DNA of 64,000 bases from Patagioenas fasciata (taxonomy: Eukaryota > Chordata > Aves > Columbiformes > Columbidae): assembly GCF_037038585.1 (NCBI RefSeq), contig NC_092525.1, positions 22,030,867 to 22,094,866 on the forward strand. Direction: 5' to 3'. Below the pieces are notes generated by a model that saw nothing but the letters and a program-made list of their open reading frames with translations, searched no databases and was not told the origin of the DNA. Position 1 is the stretch's first letter, and every line of letters begins with the position of its first letter. Below, piece by piece: positions 49,001 to 58,900 of this stretch. Position numbers and translations under genes: made by a program.

Positions 49001-51076
49001 CTGCAAAAAATCCTTCAATCTAGTATAAATATGAATGTTACTTTCTTTAGGCTCATGTTTCAATTTCTTTGCACTACTTGGAAATGTTAAGAAAGCAATT
49101 GGTTAGCTACTGCTGTATTAGTAGGACTCTTCTACAGAAGGGCAAACTTCTAGATATTTTATAGAATAGAAATTCATAAAGAATGCAGAATGCAACTGTG
49201 GATATTCAAGCCCTAAGATATTAAAAATAATGAATCCTTTTTCACATTTATATAGCTACTACCAAGAGTCTGCCTAAACCCAGGAAACTATGGCCAAGAA
49301 ATCCGTGATTTTTAACTATAAAGAGCCCTTTGAGATTCCAAAAGAACACTCTTTTCTCGAATGAATACGCTTTGGATACTTATCTATAGCCAGTTAAATT
49401 GTAAGAGGACTGCAGAAAAACTCAAAAATTTTACCGGAAAGATGCCATAAGTGACAGAACGATAGGCAGGTAAGTTTATGGTGGTGGGAAAGATACAGGG
49501 ACCTTTGATTCAACAGCCCAAGCTACTAAGCCCAGCAGGACAGGCACAACTTTGTCCTGGTCAGACACAACTCGCCCCAGAAAAATTTTCTCATCAGATG
49601 CCCAGGTCTGGCACGGCTTCCTAGTGGGAGCTCCCATCTGTTTGCATCAGAGGGCTTTGCTGGCTGGTACTCTGCTAGCGTTAAAGAATTTAACTGTATT
49701 ATGTGATCAGTTTCACAACAATATGCCTATAAAACACAATACTATTTAAACAAAGATTCACACCGTACATGGAGTGGCAATGAAAGTGCTTCTTACTGGA
49801 CAGATGAACCGCAATGAACCACATCAACTCCCTCTAAGTGCTAGAAGTGGATAGACAGTAACAGAATAAGGCAATATAACCACACTAGATCGTTTTTACA
49901 TGGAATAACTCAGGAAAAAATAAAATAAAAAAAGATGTCTTTGATCCTTACATGCTGTGAGAGACTATAAGTCCAATTTACTTTTAACAGGAAAAAAGGA
50001 CTCCCAACATTTCCCGCAAAAAACTGAGCTTCTGCACACACTTAGGGTTAATATGTAGAACACGGTAATTACTAACCTTTTAAATTCACAGAAGTTGAGG
50101 TCTTTCTTACTGTAACTGCTTTAGTGGGAATATGGCACCCAAAGAGACTGAACATTAGGAAGCTGTAAACCAGAGGAGTCTATGAGGCTTACGGAAAGTC
50201 ATTCAGTTGGATTAGTGTAACATCAATCTTTGTTAAACAGGAGAGGGTGTAGTATGTATCGTGCACATGTGCCAGTCACTTAACCATGAGAAGGAAACTA
50301 GATGTAAATCCAGGCAAAGTGCATACACAAACTGCCTTGTGCGGGTCAGCTTTTCATTAAAGTTCTGCCTTTGCCTCCAAGCATCTCAACTGTGAACAGA
50401 AAAAACTCATATATGTTTGGAAGTCAAATACATTTTCCAGTGAAACTCAGTCAGATTTAATATCCCCAGTATTCCTAATCATAGTGTAAATGCAGGAAGA
50501 AAAGTGATTTAACATTTATATTAAAATTTACACTCTTAAACTCCAAAACTTATAGAAAAATCCCTTAGTTTCTTTAGCGAACATCTTTAACTGAATGTCA
50601 GTTCACGCAACTTGTGTCTTGTTTCATTGACACCTCTGAGGTGTTTCTGTGGAGTCTGCTTCAAAATGAATCACAATTCTGATTTTCTATAGAAAAAACT
50701 CTAACTTCTAAAGATGTCTTTACTTTTGTAATGACATCTGGCAGAACTCTGAAGATGTTGTTCCATTAACTACAGGTAAGGATTACATTTACTCCGAACA
50801 GACACAGTACATCACAGCGTGTCACAAGGCACATCACACTGAACAATCAAACTCCAATACAAATGCAATGTGTACTGCCATATCAGACTGAAGAGTGTTG
50901 TACTTCATAATTTAGCAGAGTTGTACGTATTTTGTTTTAAATCTTTATTCGTAAACAGATTCTCCAGACTACTGATCATTGTCCCTCAATATCCTTCGAA
51001 TTCCTTGGGAAAAGCACAACTAACTTAGGCAGAGGAGAAGGAGCTTGACCTCTTACCACACAGTGAATGAGTTCAT
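30943..51076 (-). CDS. unrecognised multi-exon gene, antisense, between LRP8 and MAGOH (model)
   Basis: I do not recognise this gene. On the minus strand a chain of open segments bounded by splice sites can be joined with agreeing phases: 51057-51079 (ATG at 51076), 48945-49076, 48139-48214, 47445-47524, 47231-47302, 46332-46367, 44352-44421, 41645-41658, 41238-41382, 40750-40787, 40371-40517, 39182-39224, 37750-37800, 32399-32591, 31224-31307, 30943-31079 (stop TAA). That gives about 445 residues. The centre has a hydrophobic stretch ([17 protein letters not shown]). The C-terminal half is Leu/Val-rich and may be helical. Several donors are near-consensus gtaagt. The best-supported part is 41382 leftwards plus 48945-49076. 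The exons at 37750, 44352, 46332, 47231, 47445 and 48139 are tentative. Upstream it probably begins at the island shared with MAGOH, through exons near 52600 and 51693-51735. Existence of a spliced coding gene: moderate. This exact model: low. Confidence 0.5.
31224..31307 (-). CDS. unknown minus gene: penultimate exon
   Basis: 84 bases, phase 1-1. It encodes [20 protein letters not shown], then VLVHDSMV, and ends at a consensus donor gtaagt. A second possible acceptor lies six bases upstream but breaks the phase. The residues look like a beta-strand-rich coding segment rather than chance. Confidence 0.55.
32399..32591 (-). CDS. unknown minus gene: exon with Leu/Ile-rich helix
   Basis: 193 bases, open for 64 codons, phase 0 in, phase 1 out, donor gtaagt. 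It encodes [20 protein letters not shown], then [20 protein letters not shown] and [10 protein letters not shown]. Its downstream phase matches the exon at 31224. Confidence 0.55.
33134..33217. repeat. T-rich (GGTTTT/GTTTTTT)n simple repeat
   Basis: About 84 bases made only of T and G on the + strand, built on irregular TTTTTG and GGTT units. It is intronic to the candidate minus-strand gene. Confidence 0.85.
33300..37740. other. non-coding, no feature recognised
   Basis: AT-rich sequence with an 18-base A run near 36875-36892 and a (GTTT)n run ending in G8 at 37093-37118. I see no exon with both splice sites and a fitting phase, and no repeat family that I can name. In the minus-strand gene model it is one long intron. 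Confidence 0.5.
40371..40517 (-). CDS. unknown minus gene: exon 40.4 kb
   Basis: 147 bases between acceptor ttaaattatttag and consensus donor gtaagtac. It is open for 48 codons and encodes [20 protein letters not shown], then [20 protein letters not shown] and SVIRYL. The incoming phase (2) fits the exon at 40750-40787. The outgoing phase (2) fits the small exon at 39182-39224 ([14 protein letters not shown]). Three neighbouring exons agreeing in phase is hard to get by chance. Confidence 0.6.
41238..41382 (-). CDS. unknown minus gene: exon 41.3 kb with hydrophobic segment
   Basis: 145 bases, open throughout. It encodes [37 protein letters not shown] and VCVYYTLLL, with donor gtaact. The hydrophobic run continues in the 38-base exon 40750-40787 ([12 protein letters not shown]), making a possible membrane helix or buried strand. 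The right boundary is uncertain: an acceptor at 41395 is also possible but needs another upstream phase. Confidence 0.5.
41689..41892. repeat. A-rich polypurine low-complexity tract
   Basis: About 200 bases, nearly all A with G and, at the right end, (CAAA)-type units. The opposite strand is polypyrimidine. It sits just upstream, on the minus strand, of the 14-base candidate exon 41645-41658, where it would act as a very long pyrimidine tract. The open frames across it on both strands are artefacts of composition. Confidence 0.9.
42354..43095 (-). mobile_element. CR1 LINE, 5'-truncated, about 740 bases, minus orientation
   Basis: The left end is the reverse complement of the CR1 3' end (catagaatcacagaatcat, then aggttggaaaagacct). 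Minus-strand translation gives the CR1 ORF2 C-terminal region: [16 protein letters not shown], then [19 protein letters not shown] and [12 protein letters not shown]. The reading frame is broken. The second half drifts from the consensus, so this is an old copy. It is intronic to the candidate minus-strand gene and in the same orientation as it. Confidence 0.93.
43096..44351. other. non-coding, no feature recognised
   Basis: AT-rich sequence with a short A run near 43530. No convincing exon or repeat family was seen on either strand. Confidence 0.5.
48828..48876. repeat. (CAAA)n microsatellite
   Basis: About ten units of caaa, interrupted once (aaagaac), ending in an A run. It lies 70 bases to the left of the candidate exon 48945-49076. 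Confidence 0.9.
48945..49076 (-). CDS. unknown minus gene: exon 49 kb
   Basis: 132 bases, open for 43 codons, after a strong pyrimidine tract and acceptor (tttcttaacatttccaag). It encodes [20 protein letters not shown] and [20 protein letters not shown]. Donor is gtataa. Phase 2 in and 2 out, which fits 51057-51079 before it and 48139-48214 after it ([18 protein letters not shown]). Confidence 0.5.
49077..51056. other. non-coding, no firm feature
   Basis: AT-rich sequence. A 25-base minus-strand segment at 50724-50748 has splice-like ends but would create a stop when joined to the exon at 51057. An open minus-strand stretch near 49530-49690 lacks good splice sites. Nothing here is annotated as coding. 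Confidence 0.45.
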
Positions 51077-51692
51077 TAGCTGTTCAAGAGTGAGCCTTCA
51101 ATATTTCACCTTTGCTCCACTATTTTAATCCAATGAAGTTCTAAAATATGTCCAAAGTAGCTACTTAACCCTGATTTATGAGTGCCTAGATTTAAACATT
51201 CCTGTTTTTCCAGAAAAATACTGTATTGCCTGCCACTGTAACAATTCATGTTAAAAGAAATCAACCACCAATCCAAACATTTTTTGGTTTTGACTATACT
51301 AGTGCAAACTTAGAGCTCCTACACAGTCAGAAGAGGAAGCTAGATCACAAAACATACAGGGCTCCTGAAAAAAAGCCTACAGCCAAATATGGCCTATCAA
51401 TGGGGGGGTTTAGTCAGTTTACATACAAATGATGTCCAGATGTGGACACCTAGGGCTTTCCTCCTTGCAGAATTAACTGTGATCAAAAGGTTTATCTGAT
51501 TATTTATACAATACCATACCAAAGACTATGTTAGTTTAATGGACAGATTAGATCTGGAAGCAGTTCAGCAATTTCCACTCAGTTTGTAACAGTAAATACT
51601 GCCAGACTTAACCCTGCCATAATTCTATGCAAGCAGTGAGCTTTTGTAGCCCTGTAATTACTGCCTACACCTGGGACGTGATGCAGCACCAC

Positions 51693-51735
51693 CTGAATGA
51701 AATTAACTTCATCAATGTAAAATCCATTTTCAGTG
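51693..51735 (-). other. possible 5' exon of the unknown minus gene
   Basis: 43 bases after a T/G-rich acceptor (ttttgtgctgtggtag), ending at donor gtggtg. If translated it reads TENGFYIDEVNFIQ in the phase that joins 52600 to 51057. It has no in-frame ATG, so it may be 5' UTR. The donor is weak. Confidence 0.3.
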
Positions 51736-52187
51736 CTACCACAGCACAAAATGTCCTCCCCCATTCAGTGCTCTCAATAAAAAGTGTCCCTTCTAATGAT
51801 GAGCACGAGACACCCCACTTCTAAATTTTTTCTTTCAGAAGGGAATACTTTACAAAAGGGCGAGTTTTCAGCTATTTCTCTCAACAGTTCCCCAAAGAGA
51901 AAGGAGGTTGATAGTGCCACCAGTCTCGAGCTTCCAGCCACCAGTGACGAGGCTTGGTCACCAAACTGGTACCAGTGAGGAGGCACAGGGTGTGCTGGGG
52001 CAAACCCAGCCCAGGGAGGAGCTCAGCAGGGTTACAGCCGTCGTCCCAGGGAGGCACAAAGAGCCCCATATTCTAGCACAGGAACACTAAACGTTAATGT
52101 CTGGACTCATAACAAAAGGCTAACTAGACTTCAGCTGTCTTTTATTACTGTTACATATAAGTAGCACAAGAAAGCCTTTATTAGGAA

Positions 52188-52254
52188 CAAGTGGGTGGGT
52201 TAGACTGGGTGATCTCCAGAGGTCCTTTCCAACCCCAACCATTCTGTGATTTAA
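52188..52254 (+). mobile_element. short CR1 LINE 3' fragment, plus orientation
   Basis: This is the CR1 3' end in sense orientation: gggtgatctccagaggtcct, then ttccaaccccaaccattctg. Only about 65 bases remain. An A run of about 24 lies just beyond it, near 52280-52303. Confidence 0.85.
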
Positions 52255-52499
52255 GTAGGAAATTTTCATTTTCCACCCAGGAAAAAAAAAAAAAAAAAAA
52301 AATCCCAAGTTTCAGGGCCAAGCCTGCAGCGTGTCCTTCACCGACTGACAGACCAACACTTTGGTGGGGCTTTCGCCCGTTCCATGTTCCAGCAGCGGCA
52401 CCTGAGCCATCACCGCCGCAGCAGTGGTGCGAGGACAGTGGATGCGATCCTCAAGCAATAGGATAACTTTTTTCTGTCAGACATTGCAAATTTTACTAC

Positions 52500-53200
52500 G
52501 AGAGCACAGCCTGGTGTCAGCTGCCCGGGGTCCGGGCACCCCTGTGCCGCAGGCGCGAGCCTTTGTTCTGGGGAAGGTGGGCACCCCGTGAGGGCTCACC
52601 TGTACCGCTTCGTGCCCCCGGTGACTCGGCGTGTCCAGGCCGGCCCGGCCGGGTCTGGCCTGTGGCGCTGCCCTTCCCCCGCTTCCCGCCCGCACCGGCG
52701 CCGCTTCAGCCAGCGGCGCCCGCCAGGGGGCGGCCGCACCCGCCGCCGTTGCCGCTCCGGCTCGCGGCGGTGGGGAGCACGCCCCGCCCGCCTGCCGTGA
52801 CGCGCTTGGCCCGCGCCGCCGCGGTGCATGCCGGGGCGGTGGCGGGACCATGGCGAGCGACTTCTACCTCCGCTACTACGTGGGGCACAAGGGCAAGTTC
52901 GGCCACGAGTTCCTCGAGTTCGAGTTCCGACCCGACGGTGAGAGGCGGGCGGGACCGGGCGGGTGGCGGCCGGCGGGACCCGCGCTCTGCGCTGCCGGGA
53001 GGATGCGGGGCTGGGCCTGGCGGGGCTCTAACCTCTGTCTGTGTCGGGCAGGGAAGCTGCGCTACGCCAACAACAGCAACTACAAGAACGACGTGATGAT
53101 CCGGAAGGAGGTGAGGGAGCGGGGCCGGGCGCGTGGGGCGGGCTGTGCCCGCAGCTCGCCGGGCAGCGCGGCCCGGGCCGGGCGGTCATGCCGGGTGTCG
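52500..53200. promoter_or_regulatory. CpG island, probable bidirectional promoter of MAGOH and a minus-strand transcript
   Basis: The sequence changes sharply from AT-rich to CpG-dense between about 52500 and 53200, with no TATA box near the MAGOH start. On the minus strand a consensus splice donor (CAG then gtgagccc) lies with its exon edge at 52600, so a transcript leaving the island leftwards would have a first exon ending there. MAGOH begins at 52850 on the other strand. This layout is typical of a head-to-head housekeeping promoter. Confidence 0.65.
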
Positions 53201-54385
53201 TTTGTAGGCCTATGTGCACAAGAGCGTGATGGAGGAGCTGAAGAGAATAATCGACGACAGCGAGATCACCAAAGAAGATGACGCTCTGTGGCCTCCGCCG
53301 GACAGAGTTGGCCGGCAGGTTGGTGAACAAGGTCTTTTCTAATGGCTGCTTTAGTTTTTCTGTGTTAGCTTGTTAGAGGCATCACTTTTTCTTCATGTCA
53401 CTATTACTTATAGCCAAGAGGCAGACAAATGCTATTTTAAAACCTGTGCAATGCCTAAAGACAATTTAGTTGTGAGAGTTAATATGATTCACAGATTTGC
53501 CGTGTTTAAAACCTTTGTAATAAAACTGGAATAACCATCCTCTCAGTACTTAATTATTTCTTACCACAAAGTGGTAGTTTGACTTCCTGTAATATTTAAC
53601 TTTTCAGGAGCTTGAAATAGTAATCGGTGATGAGCACATCTCCTTCACCACGTCAAAAATCGGTTCGCTCATTGATGTAAATCAGTCAAAGTACGTACTC
53701 TGCTTTTTTATGTTGCTGTTCGTTTTATGTAACGATCTATATTAGAAGTTGTTGGTTACGAGGTACTTGTATTTTATATTGTTTCAAAGTACACATCAGT
53801 TCCTGAGGGCACAAGTGCTCTGTGTTCCCACCTAATGAACCAAATGCTTTGAGACTGTGTCATTACACGCTGTATTTTCAAACTCTCCAGTAGGTAACCT
53901 GCCTGCAGGAACCAGTCAGGCACAGTCAGAGTCTGAACTGAACCCGCACTGGCCCGTCCACACCAGTGTCCCTGGGGGAACCGAGACTTATGTCGTTCAC
54001 CTCAGCTGAAAATACGGATATTGTATTTTGTAAACCCAAAGTGATGTTACTACTTGTTTTCACGATAAAAATGCACATTTTGTCAAGACTTACAACTTGC
54101 AACCTTGAACTGTAGAATGTTTTTATCAGTCCATGCAGGATGAAACAAATCTGTTAATGTCTAAGATGACTTCTGAAAAGTCTCCCTATAGGCTTTGTTG
54201 CTTTTTAATAGGTTAGTTTTACAAACTGCTCTCTTAGAACATCAATCTAATTTTTTTTTTTCCTCCCTTCTGTTGTGCACTGCAGGGATCCAGAAGGCTT
54301 GAGAGTGTTCTACTACCTGGTCCAGGACCTTAAGTGTCTAGTCTTCAGTCTTATTGGACTACATTTCAAGATTAAGCCAATTTAA
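52850..54385 (+). CDS. MAGOH: MAGOH, exon junction complex core protein
   Basis: Complete gene of five coding exons: 52850-52937, 53052-53110, 53208-53318, 53608-53690, 54286-54385. Together they encode 146 residues, the normal length. MAGOH pairs with RBM8A (Y14) and locks EIF4A3 on spliced mRNA, which serves mRNA export, localisation and nonsense-mediated decay. Recognised from [20 protein letters not shown] at the start, [37 protein letters not shown] and the C-terminus [11 protein letters not shown]. It appears essentially identical to the mammalian protein. The ATG sits in a good context (gggaccATGg). The first two introns are short (114 and 97 bases). Nothing is broken, so it is the functional gene and not a retrocopy. 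Confidence 0.98.
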
Positions 54386-54549
54386 GTTAAACAAACTGAA
54401 GTTTGTATTGCAGTACCTGGGGGGTGGGGGGGTAGGCTGAATTCCATGGCTGTTTCTGGCCTTGAAGTTTTTATGTATGTTAGAATGTTTGTTTTGGGTT
54501 TTTTTTGTTTTTTTGTTTTTGTTTTTTACAAACTGTCAGTGACTGCCAT

Positions 54550-54555
54550 AATAAA
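54550..54555 (+). promoter_or_regulatory. MAGOH: MAGOH poly(A) signal
   Basis: AATAAA lies 165 bases after the MAGOH stop. It is followed within about 30 bases by a T/G-rich stretch (ctgtattgttaatttg) that suits the downstream element. The UTR contains a G run and a (GTTTT)n run near 54420-54530. Confidence 0.75.
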
Positions 54556-54579
54556 ATGGTGACATCTGTATTGTTAATT

Positions 54580-55268
54580 TGTAAGTTCTGGTGAGAAACT
54601 GACTTCCTAACACTTCTTTTGTCATGGTATGTTCAGAGTATGCATATCACACAAAGCTGTATTTCACTTATCTAGGCAGCAGTAGAAAATGGGATAAAGT
54701 CTGGCTCTGTGATATGAAACTTTTACCAGCTGTCAAGATAAACTTCTGTTGCTGCCCTGAGTTGGATATTCTGTTAGCCAGCTCAAATACACAAAACAAC
54801 TGAAGCCCGACTCTGCACATGACAGCTGGTTATAGCAAAGACACACATCAGCTTCCCAGCCAGCGCTGCTGTGTTACCTGTTTTCCTTCAGAGCAGGAGA
54901 CAACAGGCTGCCTGTGAGCCATCCAGGACCTTCACTGGCACTCTCATCCAGACTTATAACTGAAATTAAAAGTAATGTAGGATGTATTTAGTTAAGTCCT
55001 AGACTAGCTCATCTGTTGTGCAGGATTTATTAAGACACTTAAAGAACCAGACGTATCTCAACTTCAAGGTGGTAATTTCTGTAATGTGCTGTGTGAGACC
55101 CCCATGCTGGTAACAGGCTCTGAGGGGGTTCCCTATGGAAGCTCTGTCAAACTCCACCCTTGCTCTCTCTAGCACCTCTGTTTTTTCCTAAATCAGTAAC
55201 CACTGTGACTAAAAACAGATTGTGATAAATTGACTTTTTAAAAGGTGGAAACATTCCACCCGTCTTAC
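54580..55268. other. intergenic spacer MAGOH-CZIB
   Basis: About 700 bases of mixed composition with no open reading frame of note, repeat family or RNA gene that I can see. It ends at the CpG-rich promoter of CZIB. Confidence 0.6.
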
Positions 55269-55289
55269 CTGTGCCAGCACCTCCTGCTT

Positions 55290-55960
55290 TCCCTCATCAC
55301 AAGCACGGTGAGTCCTTTCCACCAGCACCCCTAGCGCCCTCCCCACACGCCTGCCCCGCTTCCCCGCCACCCTTCCCGTGCCGCCTTCATCCCCGCAGCC
55401 GCCGCCTCGCCCCGCGGGGCCGCTGGTGGGCGGGGCGCTGATGGGCCGCGCCAGTGACGGGCCGCGCCGGCGGGCGCCATCTTGGTCGAGGGCAGCTTCG
55501 GCTTCCGTGTCGGCTTCAGCGCGGCTGAGAGCACCGGGCGGCGGCCGCCAGCTTGGCTGAGGGCACAGCGCAACGCCGTGGAGGTGGAAAAAAACCAACA
55601 ACAACAAACAACAAACAAAACCAACACAACAACCCACCACTAAAAACACGCAGGAGTGGCTTGAAACCCGCGACTGCTCCCGCGAGAGGCGAGACGGGGT
55701 GGAGTGGCCCCGGTAGTGCGGCGGTCGCGGGCAGGCTGTGCGGCCATGGGGGTAGGTTGGAGCCGCGGCCGGGCCGGGTCGGGCCGAAGCGAGCCGAGCG
55801 GAGCTCTGACGGCCTCTCTCACTGCCTCTTGCCTTGCAGAGGATCGGCCTGCAGCTGCGCGCCACGCTGGAGAACATCACCCGGCTGCGGGCCGAGGGGG
55901 AGGATTTCCGCTGGTACCTCAAGGTGCGGGGCCGCGGGGAGCCGGGAACCGCGGCCGGTG
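55290..55960. promoter_or_regulatory. CZIB: CpG island promoter of CZIB
   Basis: A CpG-dense block covers the CZIB start codon and first two exons. Upstream it contains GC boxes (gggcggggc near 55430), a ggcgccatcttgg element near 55470 resembling a YY1 site, and no TATA box. An odd A/C-rich run (about 55585-55650) interrupts the island. On the minus strand a consensus donor (CACAG then gtaaga, exon edge 55269) suggests a divergent spliced transcript. Confidence 0.65.
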
Positions 55961-58900
55961 TGCGAGCAGCTCACGGGAGAGGCCGGGGGCAGCTGGCGGG
56001 GGAGGCCTGTGCTGGTACGAATATCACATCGCTCCGCTTAAGAACCGATGTGGTTTTTTCCACCCAGTGCAAGCAGGCTGCTACAGGAGCAACGAACGTG
56101 GGGCTATAAGCATATAAACACATATATGTTAGTACGTGTATGACGTTATACATTGGTTTGCAATAATGAAAATACTTAAGTTCAGGTGCCCCTGCTAGTG
56201 AGGTGGTTGCTAATCCATTATCCAAGTAAAGCAGGTAAATGTTGAGATGCGCTGTTCCCATCTTGTGTTTGGTGACCGCACTATAGAACATGTTTTCCAC
56301 CCAACATGATGAAGGGCAGACAGACCCCTCAGGGGCTGTTGGGATGGACGGCAGCTGGTACCGACTTCAGCTGGGGTGCGGAATGGTGGGGATTGTGCAT
56401 CTGGAGGGTTCACATCAGCTCCCTGGATCTCACAGAGCTAGGCTTAATTCCATTTTTTAATCCCTAATTATTGACAGCTTTAAATTCTCTATTTCTCAGC
56501 TGAAATGTGGGAACTGTGGTGAAGTTTCTGAAAAATGGCAGTATCTGCGACTGATGGTACGTTTCCCTCTTGTAACTCGCAGCAGAACAAAAAGGAGAAA
56601 ACAAACCTGCCTCTTACATTTTAGCATCAGGGATGTGAATACTTGCACCTTTGATGAGATAGTATTCTAATAGCTATATGTATTCAGGAAATGCTGTCAT
56701 ATTCCATATTAAAAATAATATATAGAGACTGTTAATTGAAATATGCTATTGGAATGGTGACTGTTGGTGACAAAATGTTTACGTCGGCTTTGAAATGCTG
56801 CCTTTCTGTAAAAATGTCATTTGAAAGCTAATTCTGAAGTGGTATTAGAATAAGGCTGTGCCTGTAGCATATTCCTCTGATGCGGATGGAGCTTTTTGGA
56901 GGAGTTTAGGTAACTCAAGGTGAGTTACTCATGCTCAATTAGCATTTGCAAACTGAAAAAGCAGGATAATATTTGTGAGGGATGAAAGAAGGTTCTGTTC
57001 TTAAGAATAATCATCCTTTTTTGTTGCATACTACTGAGTGGTAAGAATGCATTTTGAGGAATTAATGGAACACACCTATATGAACAAGACATAACTATTA
57101 TTCACTATTTTAAGTGTAGAACAGGATTATTCTTTGATAATCACAGATTTCGGAATTATAGATATCTCTAGTGGTTTGGTTTGGTTTTGTTTTAAAAAAA
57201 AACCTTCTTGTTGCAACATTTTGAAAAGTTAAAGACCATTGTAAAAATTACTTTACCTTTGCAGAGGTTTCCAGTGGCTCAGCCAGACTGCTGTTAAAAA
57301 CTATGTCACTGTTGTCATGGTTTTTAGGACAGCGCTCCCCTGAAAGGAGGCAGAGGGAGTGCCACCATGGTGCAGAAGTGCAAGTTGTGCTCCAGGGAGA
57401 GCTCCATTGGTATGTGCTTTGCAATTTAAGAAGTGTCATCCATTTTACACTTTTTCTCCTAAGTTTTTTACTCCCCATTTTTGCTGAACACTGTTTGTAA
57501 AGAGCATTCACTAGGGATTTTTCTTCCTTGTACACTGGTGCTTGAGTTCACAACAGGTACATACTTGCCATCATGCTCATGAAGGAGACAGCAAGACCTC
57601 CTGCTGAGTCCAGGTTTCTGCATGAACAAAGCTCATATCCATAATGTCATTTTACAAAAGTGTGCTATTTTTTTTGCATTGGTAGGATAACAAAATGGTG
57701 TCATGTAAATTTCTCAGTAGAAGTGAGAAAAATTCAATTCTACCTGTTGAGGGCCAACTGCAGGAACTGCTTGGTTACTTTGTTTCTTTTACTTTGTATA
57801 AGGAAATTTCTTCCAAAGAAGCAGCTGGTGCTTGGTTTGTGCCGAATAAAACTGAAGACATGATGCCACTCACTTTTGCACTTCTGATTTTTTTTTTTTT
57901 AGATATTTTAAGTCAGACAATCAAGCCTTACAATGTAAGTTTGTTTTCTTTTTATATAACTGGTGAAAGATAAATAAGCAATAATAATGTTTTGAGTTTT
58001 TGCTTTATCATCACACTCTCCTCTTTCAAGAGCACAAAAAGCTGGAGTTCCTCCCTGTCTTTTGTAGACTCCTGCACACAGTCTGAAGTGTAGAATAATC
58101 TGATACATTTCATAAGCAAAACAGAAAACTGTATCACTCAAATTAGACGTGATTATATAGTGCCTTTAATAGTTGCCTTTTGAAGGCTTCCTTGTGGCAG
58201 ATTAAGAAATTCTAGATAATTGCTACCCATTAAATGAATTCCAGGATTTTGCTGTCACTTGGGACGAGAGTTGATAGTACTGTCTTTAAAGCAATTAATT
58301 CCTAGATGAATGCTTGTCACTGTCTTTCCCTGTTAGATGAAAACTAAGGGTATTCTGATTCAATTATAGGCCGAAGACAGCGAGAAATTCAAAACAATAG
58401 TGGAGTTTGAATGCCGAGGTCTGGAACCAGTTGACTTTCAACCACAGGTGAGCTCTTATTTGTGATTTGTTTCCCAGTTTTAAAGAGCACTTCTTATAGA
58501 CCTTAAAGTGATAAAATACAGATTATTTTAAATGGTCCTGCTCTTACTGGAACATCCTAGACCTCCCCAGTTTTCCATCCTTTCCACAGTTCTTTTACTT
58601 CATTTGACTCCAAAAAAAAACCCTACAAGCAGCTAACGCTAACAACTCCGGTATTCTTTGTGCCAGCAAAATCTAAAATTAAACTTGCCTCAGAGTCTTG
58701 TTCAAATTGCCTTTCAGATGACTCAGCACTGCTCATTCAATTAATCTGAAAGGTCTTCATTGCTTGGGTTATTGCAAAAGAGTCTTTCCCAAAGGGGAAT
58801 TTTGAGCCTGCATAAGTAGAGACCCTCACTCAGGAGAGCACCACTTTGCTTCTTGGCACGTTACAGAGAATAAATGAAGTTTAACAGTCTTCAGTATACA

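Noticed and set aside
50724-50748. Minus-strand 25-base exon candidate with donor gtaaag
   Set aside because: Joining it to the exon at 51057 creates a TGA stop.
52477-53281. Several open frames of 60-216 residues on both strands over MAGOH exons 1-3
   Set aside because: They are GC-rich shadows of MAGOH and its promoter. MAGOH itself is fully explained by five exons in another frame.
55209-55922. A 237-residue open frame on the minus strand across the CZIB island
   Set aside because: CpG-dense DNA has few stops. The residues are Arg/Pro/Ala-rich without domain character, and it runs through CZIB exons. Only the splice donor at its left end is worth noting.
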